Of a stretch of DNA of 64,000 bases, positions 52,431-60,304 are shown in pieces. This DNA is from Anaerospora hongkongensis (GTDB lineage: Bacteria; Bacillota; Negativicutes; Sporomusales; DSM-15969). How positions within the stretch are numbered: position 1 is the stretch's first letter; every line of letters starts with the position of its first letter. The DNA lies in the NCBI RefSeq assembly GCF_004339805.1, contig NZ_SLUI01000010.1:1-64000 (forward strand). The letters are read 5' to 3'. Made by a program: the position numbers and the translations under genes. The notes under the pieces were generated by a model. The model ran no database searches. It had not been told where the DNA came from and saw nothing but the letters and a program-made list of their open reading frames with translations.

Positions 52431-53096
52431 ATGTCATTTATTACAGTGGATGATCTGAAAAAAAATCATGAGGTAGCTGTCTACCTCGCCTGTAGTACAC
52501 AATATCTTGGACAATTGGGCTTTACTGAACACGGACACCGGCATGCCGGTATCGTTTCAGCCCGTGCATATCAGGTACTAAAAGACCTGCAGTATGAAGA
52601 GCGGGATTGTCAGTTAGCTGCTATTGCCGGCTATTTACATGATATTGCTAATATGATTAACCGCTTTAACCATGGTGGAATTGGTGCTACAATTGCATTT
52701 TCCATCCTATCCCGCCTGGAGATGCCGCCGGAAGAAATTGCACTGGTGATTTCTGCTGTTGGCAATCATGAAGAGGAGCGCGGCAATGCAGTAAATCATG
52801 TGGCTTCAGCCTTGATTCTGGCTGATAAATCAGATGTTCACCGCAGCCGTGTAACGAATAAGGATTTTGCTAAATTTGAAATTCACGACCGAGTCAATTA
52901 CGCTGCGAACCATAGTTTATTGACAGTTGACCGTGCAAAAGCAGTAATTACGCTTGATTTAAAAATTGATACGACAATTTGTCCAGTGATGGAATATTTT
53001 GAAATATTTCTCGAGCGTATGGTCATGTGTCGCAGAGCAGCTGAATTCTTACATGCTAAATTTAATTTAGTGATTAATGATAATCGCTTATTATAG
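52431..53096 (+). CDS. HD-domain phosphohydrolase
   Basis: The 221-residue protein has an HD superfamily metal site: HGHRHAGIVS (first His), AGYLHDIANM (His-Asp), and downstream GNHEEERGN and ILADKSDVHRSR, which fit further ligands. Such enzymes hydrolyse nucleotides, cyclic dinucleotides or (p)ppGpp; no synthetase domain is fused. ATG 52431 is preceded by GGGGTAATAC, a moderate site. Third gene of the phosphatase/P-loop/HD group, followed by the secDF promoter. Confidence 0.88.
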   Translation: MSFITVDDLKKNHEVAVYLACSTQYLGQLGFTEHGHRHAGIVSARAYQVLKDLQYEERDCQLAAIAGYLHDIANMINRFNHGGIGATIAFSILSRLEMPPEEIALVISAVGNHEEERGNAVNHVASALILADKSDVHRSRVTNKDFAKFEIHDRVNYAANHSLLTVDRAKAVITLDLKIDTTICPVMEYFEIFLERMVMCRRAAEFLHAKFNLVINDNRLL

Positions 53097-53113
53097 GCAA
53101 TAAGACTTGTTCG

Positions 53114-53143
53114 TTGACATAAATGGTACTTTCTGGCTATAAT
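53114..53143 (+). promoter_or_regulatory. Sigma-A promoter of secDF
   Basis: TTGACA (53114-53119) and TATAAT (53138-53143), both consensus, spaced by 18 nt, 38 bp before the secD start. Confidence 0.8.
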
Positions 53144-53181
53144 TGGTTTGTTGTAGAACACGATGATTGGGGGAGAACGGT

Positions 53182-54387
53182 TTGAGGTGGGGAAATTTAA
53201 CGAAATTTCTCGGCATTGTATTAGCTATTCTTGTCGTTTTTGGTTACTACATTTCGCCGCTTGCCATGTCCATTAAACAAGGTCTTGATTTACAGGGAGG
53301 GACCCATGTTGTATTGGAAGCGGTTGATACACCGGAAGCGAAAGTAGACGACGATGCCGTCCAACGGGTTATTAAAATTATTGAACGGCGCATTAATGAG
53401 CTGGGGCTTACAGAACCAATTGTCCAACGCCAAGGAGAACGGCGGATTATTGTAGAACTTCCGGGTGTAAAAGATCCGGAAAGAGCAATTGAATTGATCG
53501 GGAAAACAGCAATGCTTGAGTTTCAGAACGAAAGCGGCGTGACTGTTTTAACGGGAAAAGATCTGAAAGATGCCCGGTCACAGATTGATCAGGGAAAACA
53601 AAATCTTGTTGCCATTGAATTTACCGATGAAGGAGCGAAAAAGTTTGCTGATTTAACCGCGCAAAATATTGGTAAACGGATTGCTATTTTGTTGGACAAA
53701 CAAGTATTGACTAACCCTTCCGTTCAAGAGGCAATTCCGGGTGGTAAAGCTGTGATAACCGGCAGCCGCACACTGGAAGAAGCACAGCGGCTGGCTATTT
53801 TACTCCGCTCAGGTGCTTTACCTGTCAAAGTTGAGGTAATGGAAACCCGTACTGTCGGTCCTACACTTGGACAAGACTCAAAAGATAAAAGTATCAAAGC
53901 ATTTACGATAGGCGTTCTAGCTATTGTAGTTTTTATGCTGCTGTTTTATCGTTTATCAGGCGTGGTTGCCAACGTTGCTTTACTGGTTTATGTATTGCTG
54001 CTGTTAGGCGTTTTGAAGGGCCTGGAGGCGACGCTCACATTGCCGGGCATTGCCGGGATTATTCTATCGATGGGTGTTGCTGTTGATGCCAATGTACTGA
54101 TATTTGAACGCTTTAAAGAAGAATTTCGTTCTGGAAAAACATTGCGTGCAGCAATGGATGCCGGTTTTCACCGTGCCTTTGGCACGATCTTGGATGCTAA
54201 CGTATCGGTTATGATTACAGCAGCGGTATTATTCCTCTTAGGTTCAGGCCCGATCAAAGGATTTGCTGTCACACTTGGACTTGGTGTTGTTATCAGCATG
54301 TTTACGGCTATTACCGTCAGCCGTTCTTTACTGCGGATGCTGATCCATGCCAATGTGGTTAAAAACAGTAAATTTTTTGGTGCGTAA
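53182..54387 (+). CDS. secD: Protein translocase subunit SecD
   Basis: The 401-residue protein has an N-terminal membrane helix, the conserved QGLDLQGGTHVVLE segment, a periplasmic P1 domain (RRINELGLTEPIVQRQGERR) and five C-terminal helices with GVAVDANVLIFERFKEE. SecDF uses the proton gradient to complete protein export. TTG at 53182 has GGGGGAGAACGG in front; a TTG 15 nt upstream is less likely. Followed by secF at 12 nt. Confidence 0.97.
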   Translation: MRWGNLTKFLGIVLAILVVFGYYISPLAMSIKQGLDLQGGTHVVLEAVDTPEAKVDDDAVQRVIKIIERRINELGLTEPIVQRQGERRIIVELPGVKDPERAIELIGKTAMLEFQNESGVTVLTGKDLKDARSQIDQGKQNLVAIEFTDEGAKKFADLTAQNIGKRIAILLDKQVLTNPSVQEAIPGGKAVITGSRTLEEAQRLAILLRSGALPVKVEVMETRTVGPTLGQDSKDKSIKAFTIGVLAIVVFMLLFYRLSGVVANVALLVYVLLLLGVLKGLEATLTLPGIAGIILSMGVAVDANVLIFERFKEEFRSGKTLRAAMDAGFHRAFGTILDANVSVMITAAVLFLLGSGPIKGFAVTLGLGVVISMFTAITVSRSLLRMLIHANVVKNSKFFGA

Positions 54388-54399
54388 GGGGTGATGAAC

Positions 54400-55308
54400 A
54401 TGAAGCTGAATATTATCGGAAGACGGTATTGGTGGTTCCTGCTTTCCGGAATTATCCTAATCCCGGGACTTATTTCCATGGCCCTCCAAGGCTTTAATTT
54501 GGGTATTGACTTTACCGGTGGAACGATTGTTGATTTGAAGTTCAGCAGGGAAGTGACTGTTGCCGAAGTTCGGGAGTCATTAAAAGATTTCCATTTGGAG
54601 AATAGTACTATTCAGCTGGCGGGAACGGCGAAAACGGATGCATCACAATATGTTTTTCTGCGCACCCATTTTCTGTCAAATGATGAAAGTAAAGCTTTAT
54701 TTGCCGGAATGACCGATAGACTGGGTGCCTTTGAGGTACAGCGTGTTGAGAAGGTCGGAGCGGTTGTCGGCTCTGAGCTTACCCGTCAGGCTTTATTGAA
54801 CCTGTCAGTTGCCTGCCTGCTTTTGTGTGCTTACATTTCGTATCGCTTTGAGTACAAAATCGCCATATCGGCTATTTTAGCTATTTTGCATGATGTATTT
54901 GTGGTCTTGGGGGTATTTTCCATCTTCCAACTGGAACTGGATTCCTCTTTTATTGCCGCAATTTTAACTGTTATTGGCTATTCGATGAATGAGGCAGTTG
55001 TAATATTTGACCGTATCCGGGAAAATTTGCGCAGTCATCGTAAGAGCGAGTCCTATGAAGATCTTGTTAATCGCAGCATTGGGCAAACGATTACCCGCTC
55101 CATTTACACCTTATTGACGGTGTTGTTTGCGTGTGCATCGCTACATTTTTTTGGCGGCGAAACAACGAAGAATTTCTCGCTTGCCATGTTAATTGGCTTC
55201 ATCAGCGGTGCTTATTCATCCATATTTAATGCCAGCCCCATATGGGTAACCTGGAAGGAATATGACGACCGCCGCAGGGCTGAACTGCGGCCTAAAGGCG
55301 CCAAATAA
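54400..55308 (+). CDS. secF: Protein translocase subunit SecF
   Basis: The 302-residue partner of SecD shows IDFTGGTIVDLKF after the first helix and VIGYSMNEAVVIFDRIRENL in the conserved transmembrane core, then FFGGETTKNFSLAMLIGFI. Six membrane spans are visible. ATG 54400 follows AAGGGGTGATG; ATG and GTG codons just upstream are in frame. A terminator follows. Confidence 0.97.
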   Translation: MKLNIIGRRYWWFLLSGIILIPGLISMALQGFNLGIDFTGGTIVDLKFSREVTVAEVRESLKDFHLENSTIQLAGTAKTDASQYVFLRTHFLSNDESKALFAGMTDRLGAFEVQRVEKVGAVVGSELTRQALLNLSVACLLLCAYISYRFEYKIAISAILAILHDVFVVLGVFSIFQLELDSSFIAAILTVIGYSMNEAVVIFDRIRENLRSHRKSESYEDLVNRSIGQTITRSIYTLLTVLFACASLHFFGGETTKNFSLAMLIGFISGAYSSIFNASPIWVTWKEYDDRRRAELRPKGAK

Positions 55309-55310
55309 GC

Positions 55311-55356
55311 AAAAAACTGTGCATTTCACTTTAAAAGTGGCTGCACAGTTTTTTTA
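55311..55356 (+). terminator. Terminator after secF
   Basis: AAAAAACTGTGCA and TGCACAGTTTTTT form the outer stem, with a nested CACTTT/AAAGTG hairpin and a long T-tract. Confidence 0.9.
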
Positions 55357-55440
55357 TGCCAATTTGCCGGATTAAGCTGCGCTTATTCACCATTATCCGC
55401 TCTGTGTAATATGATGATAGCAACAAGGGCGGTGAAAACA

Positions 55441-56451
55441 ATGTGGATGCTATTACCAGCTATTTCGTTGGCAATCGTACAGATTGCCGGGGATAATGTT
55501 GCAGTTGTTCCCGATATGGCTTCAGTAATTGGAACGGATATTTACAGCACGATTATTGTGGCCTATGTTTTGCTGGGCTCTTTGATTACCGGCATTTCAT
55601 CCTGGATTGGCGTACAAACCGGTCAGGAACTGATTATTGTGGTAAAGAAACACTTTGGCAGCACTGGTAAAAACACCTTGGCGGCAATTATCCTAGCTAC
55701 CTGTATTCCGGCTAGCGCGATTACGGGCTGTTATTTTGCCGGCTGGGTATTGCACGCACTCACGGGGATACCTCACTTAGCGGCCGGTCTGATTTGCTTA
55801 TTGTTTTTTTCCTTGATTGCGGCGGGTTATGGATTCGAATTTCTGAAATTATCCAACTATCTGGCGTTATTTTTACTGCCTATTGTGGGCATTTTGTTTT
55901 TTCAGCAGGAATTTACCATTACCCAGCGTTTTTTTGATGTGGGAGCGATTAACTGGCCGCTGGTTTTTGCCTTAATTGGCTATAATTCGGGCGGTATGCG
56001 CTCGATTCTCGTAGTTGAGGCGGCGGCGATCTTATCCAAAAAGGGAGAAAAGGCAGTTTATTTAGCGGTATTATCCAAAGTAGTGGAGGGGTTGTTTACG
56101 ATTGGTGTGGCACATCTGGTGGTATTTGCCGGTGCGGCCGGACCGCTGGCGCTATCCCAGGTAGTGCAGAAGTCTTTGGGAACAATTGGTTTTTATTTAT
56201 TTAATATTATTCTATTATGCACATTTATGAATACAATGGTGCCTGCCATGATTGTAAATGCCCGGCAGATTAGCTTAATGGCAAATTTACCGACTTGGCC
56301 GTCGCTCGGCCTTTCCATAGCGGCTGTATATATCAGTAGTTTAGTGAATTTTCATACCTTGCTGTTGGTACTGAGCTGGGCTGGTCTCATTACAATAGGC
56401 TTTTTGATTTACACGGCATGGTTTTTACATAAACGACGAACAAACAAGTAA
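55441..56451 (+). CDS. Multi-span membrane transporter-like protein
   Basis: The 336-residue protein has about ten hydrophobic segments. A polar residue pattern early in the chain (AIVQIAGDNVAVVPDMAS) and a GYNSGGMRSILVVEAAAI segment resemble APC-superfamily transporters of the YkvI-like kind. Neither substrate nor subfamily is clear. ATG 55441 follows GGGCGGTG; a frame extension of ten codons upstream lacks a site. It is followed 35 nt later by a DUF456 gene. Confidence 0.75.
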   Translation: MWMLLPAISLAIVQIAGDNVAVVPDMASVIGTDIYSTIIVAYVLLGSLITGISSWIGVQTGQELIIVVKKHFGSTGKNTLAAIILATCIPASAITGCYFAGWVLHALTGIPHLAAGLICLLFFSLIAAGYGFEFLKLSNYLALFLLPIVGILFFQQEFTITQRFFDVGAINWPLVFALIGYNSGGMRSILVVEAAAILSKKGEKAVYLAVLSKVVEGLFTIGVAHLVVFAGAAGPLALSQVVQKSLGTIGFYLFNIILLCTFMNTMVPAMIVNARQISLMANLPTWPSLGLSIAAVYISSLVNFHTLLLVLSWAGLITIGFLIYTAWFLHKRRTNK

Positions 56452-56486
56452 TAATGATACTATATTCGCTGAAAGGATAAAGTATC

Positions 56487-56945
56487 GTGAAGCTTATTGT
56501 CGCTGTTATTATGCTCATAGGGGTGGTCGGTACACTAATACCAAGGGTGCCGGGAACGTTCATCATATTCTGCGGGGCTTTGTTATATGGGGGATTGACC
56601 GGGTTTACCACATTTCAGCCTTGGCTTATCGCTTTGCTTTTCATTTTGACCTTGACGGCAGAAATAGGCGGGCGATGGCTGCGTACGTATTTGACAAACC
56701 GGTATCAGCTTTCACGGCTGTTTTGTGTTAACGCATCGGCAGGAAATATTGCGGGAATCATTGCGGCCGATGCGCTGCTGGGGCCTGTTTTAGGAATTAT
56801 TATTTGGGAGGTAATTGTTGGTAAAGCCTTCATCCCCCGCTGGAGTACAGTAGGTCGCGTCATTTACTTCCTGGCAATAGCTGCTATGCTGCGTTTTATC
56901 TGTGCGGTAATTATGGTTGCTTTAATAACAGTCTATGTTTTTTAA
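56487..56945 (+). CDS. DUF456 membrane protein
   Basis: The 152-residue protein has four hydrophobic segments and the DUF456 layout: an N-terminal helix ending VVGTLIPRVPGTFIIFCGA, then LTLTAEIGGRWLRTYLTN, then glycine-rich GPVLGIIIWEVIVGKAF. DUF456 proteins are glycine-rich small membrane proteins of unknown function. GTG at 56487 follows AAAGGAT. Confidence 0.82.
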   Translation: MKLIVAVIMLIGVVGTLIPRVPGTFIIFCGALLYGGLTGFTTFQPWLIALLFILTLTAEIGGRWLRTYLTNRYQLSRLFCVNASAGNIAGIIAADALLGPVLGIIIWEVIVGKAFIPRWSTVGRVIYFLAIAAMLRFICAVIMVALITVYVF

Positions 56946-57035
56946 CAGACAAAATAAATATTGCGCTGCGTCATTTTCGTATGGCAGGTTACGCAATGGG
57001 CAAAATAAGAAAAACGGGGTGGGGAGGGATTACGA

Positions 57036-58385
57036 TTGCCTTCATATTTTGAACTTGTAAGACACAACGGAAATGGCGACTTATTTCAGGCCGTAGAATT
57101 ATCATTGTCAGCATTAGCGGAAGGACAGCCTTTTCACCTTCATGTAGAAGGACTGCGGGGGACTGGCAAAACCACTATTATGCGGGCTGTGAAAGATATT
57201 TTACCGCCTATTGTGCGCATAAAAAATTGTTTGTATAATTGTGATCCGGCTAAACCGCATTGTCCTGAGCACCGGTGCCTGTCAGCACAAGAAATTCAGG
57301 AAATTGGCTCTGAAACAATACCGTGTCCTTTTTTAGAAATATCACAGTCAGCCAAAATCGGCACGGTGGTAGGCACGATTGATTTAGCTAAATTGACTGA
57401 CAAAATGTCACCAGCTGCTTCGATTCTGCCCGGTACAATTGTACAGGCTCATCGCGGAATCATTTTTGTTGATGAAATTAACAGGCTCGCTGATACGTCA
57501 CCGGAGTTAGCTGACGTTTTGCTGGATGTTATGGGGACAAAACCCGGCCGTATTCAGATTGAAGAAACGGGTATGCCTGCAGTTGAACTGCCGTTGGCGG
57601 TTACTGTATGGGCGGCGTCAAATCCGGATGAAGACCCGGGAGCTTTAGCACAAGTTCGTCGTCAACTATCCGACCGCTTCGATGCATTGGTGACGATGGG
57701 ACGACCTAATGATTATTTAGCTGTTCACTCGATACTGGAAAACCGGTGCAAAAGTGATATAACCCCAAGCGACTATCCGGCCTTTTCCATTCCTGTAGGG
57801 CTGGAGAAAATTTCCGTCAGCAAAGAAATCCGAAATGTATTAGCTTCTATTTACGTGGATTTTAGCTTGGAAAGTCTGCGCGCAGTACAAGCTATGGAAA
57901 TGGCAGCCGCCTTGCAGGCAGTACGTGGTGGAAAACCGCAGGTCACGCTGGATGAGATCATCCAGGTAGTGCCGCTCACGCTGGGGCACCGTGTCGATCA
58001 TGCCACGGTAACCAATATTCTGAAATATTTAACGCATTTAAATCATCCGGTGCTTCCAGTATCACAACAGGCAAACGAGGTAGTACCAACGCCGGCTGCT
58101 ATTGGCAAGCAGCAAAGCGGTTCTAACCCGGAACAGTTGTCCTGGTGGCGTAGTTTATGGGAAAACCTCAAAAAACGGGCATCAACAAATAAAGCGCCTG
58201 AGACGCAGCCCAAGAATTCGCAGGCCGGTACCGGCGGTGGTTCGAGCGGCGGACGTGGCAGCAGTCCTCAGCAGCAGACAGCGGATCCGCTGCAGATGAC
58301 TATTCATGCCCCACGAGCTAAAGCAACGCCTTTAGCGAAGCTGCCTGTAGACAAATTCATCAGTGAGGATGAAAATCGTGGTTGA
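57036..58385 (+). CDS. Magnesium-chelatase-like AAA+ ATPase
   Basis: The 449-residue protein has Walker A GLRGTGKTT near residue 45, an uncommon Cys/His-rich insert (CLYNCDPAKPHCPEHRC), a Walker B FVDEINRLAD, and the ChlI-like WAASNPDEDPGALAQVRRQL/SDRFDALVTMG segment. The C-terminal 100 residues are disordered and Gly/Ser/Gln-rich. It resembles subunit I of chelatases and MoxR ATPases. It overlaps the VWA gene by about 17 nt, so the two probably act as one machine that remodels a metal or protein target. Confidence 0.88.
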   Translation: MPSYFELVRHNGNGDLFQAVELSLSALAEGQPFHLHVEGLRGTGKTTIMRAVKDILPPIVRIKNCLYNCDPAKPHCPEHRCLSAQEIQEIGSETIPCPFLEISQSAKIGTVVGTIDLAKLTDKMSPAASILPGTIVQAHRGIIFVDEINRLADTSPELADVLLDVMGTKPGRIQIEETGMPAVELPLAVTVWAASNPDEDPGALAQVRRQLSDRFDALVTMGRPNDYLAVHSILENRCKSDITPSDYPAFSIPVGLEKISVSKEIRNVLASIYVDFSLESLRAVQAMEMAAALQAVRGGKPQVTLDEIIQVVPLTLGHRVDHATVTNILKYLTHLNHPVLPVSQQANEVVPTPAAIGKQQSGSNPEQLSWWRSLWENLKKRASTNKAPETQPKNSQAGTGGGSSGGRGSSPQQQTADPLQMTIHAPRAKATPLAKLPVDKFISEDENRG

Positions 58386-60138
58386 GTGGGAGCTGGATTA
58401 TGATAATCAAATTTTACTCCGCCTTACTCATCCGGCAAAACAAATTAGTAATGCCATAGATAAACAGCGTGGAGTTCGTATCGGGCAAAGCACTGTTATC
58501 AGCCAGAAAATGCACACTTATCATCCTGAGCAGGTTGAAGAAATTCAAATTGTGCAGGATGCAGATGCCGGGCAAACATTTTATCACCGCACTGACCAAG
58601 GAAAAATATTTCATCTGGATATTTTTCACGAGACAGGTCTAGTTGATCACCGGCAAGTGGCGGCAGCGGTAAAGCAGGCTGTAGAACTGTACAACCTGCA
58701 TTATTCTATGCAGCATATCCTTATCTTTTCCAACAGGGAGCAGGGTGTAAATCCCCACCATATTGACATCCAAACCGGAACAGGCGGTGGAAGAGTGACC
58801 GGAGATTTAAACAGGGGAACAAAACTTTCGCTTAAGAAAGCCCATGAAAATCATGTGCACGTTGCGACACTTATTCCACGTGAACATATTGCATGTCTGT
58901 TTTATTTAGTTAATTCCATTGAAAAGACAATCCTCACCACTTCTTTAGAGTTGAGGCGTAATGAAAGAATTGTTCATATCCGAAGCGGCGGCGGTAAAAG
59001 TGATATGTCACCTTATGCCGATCATCAGTCCGATTCTTTTCTGCAGGAAAAAAACTGCAAGGAGATGTCGCCAATTGTTAAGGAACATCAGCTGCTTCAG
59101 GATACGGAGGAATTAACTGAGCAATTTGATTCACCAAGAGACTTGCAAAAGGTTTTTGATGATATTGACCAGGGGATGAAGCACAGTAAATTATTGAAAG
59201 AATTGAACGACCGCGGTAATGGAAGTGACACCCTGGAACGAATGGTTGGTATGGGAGTAGTTGAAACCAACCGTTCACAAATCAAATTGACGGAGTATGG
59301 ACAAGCGTTAAAAGAGTATTTAAAGCTGAATATGACGGATATTGATGCCTATATCCGTCGTTCCATCCGCCTGATAAAGCCGGCAAGCGAAGTCAGTGGA
59401 AAAAGTCTGACACTTCTTAAAAAGAGCGGCTCCTCCGGAACCGGCAGCAGCCGGACGGAAAGCTGGCTGTCCGGCAATATAGCCGGAGAATTAGCGATAG
59501 CTGAAACAGTCCATGCTGCTGCGGGACGATCCATATTAGAAAATAACGATTTCCGTATAACGTGCCGTGATATCCAGCAGCAATTACGTTACCGCAGGAA
59601 TAAAACAGATTTTTGCCTCCTGGTTGATGCCAGTGCCAGTATGGCAGGCATGCGCATTAAAGCTGCCAAGTTTTTAGCCCGGCACTTGTTTCTTGCTTCG
59701 AATGACCGGATTAGTGTGGTTACTTTTCAAGAAGACAAAGCGATCATCCAGGTGCCGCTAACCAGAAATTACCAACTGGCCGAAGAGTGTTTGAGCCGGA
59801 TCAATTCTATTGGTTCGACACCGCTGGCATTAGGGCTGAATCAAACCCTGTCCTATTTGCAGGAAGCCCGTGCAGTCAATCCTCTGATTGTATTAATTAC
59901 GGATGGCGTACCGACACTGCCGGATAAGACAAGAGATCCTCTGGCCGATGCGCTGACGGCAGCAGCAAAAATAAAAGATAGCGGCTATGCTTTTACTTGC
60001 ATCGGATTAAAGCCGCATCGCGGATATTTGGAAGAACTATCAAAAGCTGCCGGTGGCAGAGCATATATTCTTGAAGAATTAGAAAAGCAGGCACTTGTTA
60101 AAGCTACGTGGGCCGAACGTAGAATTAATGGCAAGTGA
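58369..60138 (+). CDS. VWA-domain protein (chelatase subunit D-like)
   Basis: The 589-residue protein ends in a VWA domain with a MIDAS motif (LLVDASASMAGMRIKAA, then GSTPLALGL and ITDGVPTLP). The N-terminal 400 residues have no recognised fold apart from a Ser/Gly-rich linker. It pairs with the AAA protein upstream, as BchD/CobT or MoxR-VWA pairs do. Start choice is uncertain: GTG 58363, ATG 58369 and GTG 58378 are all in frame inside the upstream gene; GTG 58378 has GAGG 9 nt before it. Confidence 0.85.
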   Translation: MKIVVEWELDYDNQILLRLTHPAKQISNAIDKQRGVRIGQSTVISQKMHTYHPEQVEEIQIVQDADAGQTFYHRTDQGKIFHLDIFHETGLVDHRQVAAAVKQAVELYNLHYSMQHILIFSNREQGVNPHHIDIQTGTGGGRVTGDLNRGTKLSLKKAHENHVHVATLIPREHIACLFYLVNSIEKTILTTSLELRRNERIVHIRSGGGKSDMSPYADHQSDSFLQEKNCKEMSPIVKEHQLLQDTEELTEQFDSPRDLQKVFDDIDQGMKHSKLLKELNDRGNGSDTLERMVGMGVVETNRSQIKLTEYGQALKEYLKLNMTDIDAYIRRSIRLIKPASEVSGKSLTLLKKSGSSGTGSSRTESWLSGNIAGELAIAETVHAAAGRSILENNDFRITCRDIQQQLRYRRNKTDFCLLVDASASMAGMRIKAAKFLARHLFLASNDRISVVTFQEDKAIIQVPLTRNYQLAEECLSRINSIGSTPLALGLNQTLSYLQEARAVNPLIVLITDGVPTLPDKTRDPLADALTAAAKIKDSGYAFTCIGLKPHRGYLEELSKAAGGRAYILEELEKQALVKATWAERRINGK

Positions 60139-60160
60139 TTCCGGCTTTTTCTTTTTTTTT

Positions 60161-60188
60161 AGAGGATTATTGCAAAAGTGAAGAGAAT
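60161..60188 (+). promoter_or_regulatory. Putative sigma-H-like promoter upstream of recJ
   Basis: AGAGGATTA fits the sigma-H -35 consensus (RNAGGAWWW) and is followed 18 nt after AGGA by GAATTA (60185-60188). A separate sigma-A promoter lies closer to the gene. Confidence 0.4.
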
Positions 60189-60252
60189 TACTTGTAAGTT
60201 ATGCAAGATTCTTGTTCTCTCAATTGCAGAGTTAGAAATATAACAGCCTTAT

Positions 60253-60281
60253 TTGCATAATTTTGCTTCATTCGATATAAT
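60253..60281 (+). promoter_or_regulatory. Sigma-A promoter of the recJ-like gene
   Basis: TTGCAT (60253-60258) and TATAAT (60276-60281) with a 17-nt spacer, 24 bp before the start codon. Confidence 0.75.
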
Positions 60282-60304
60282 ATTACCACAATATGGAGGC
60301 TTCT

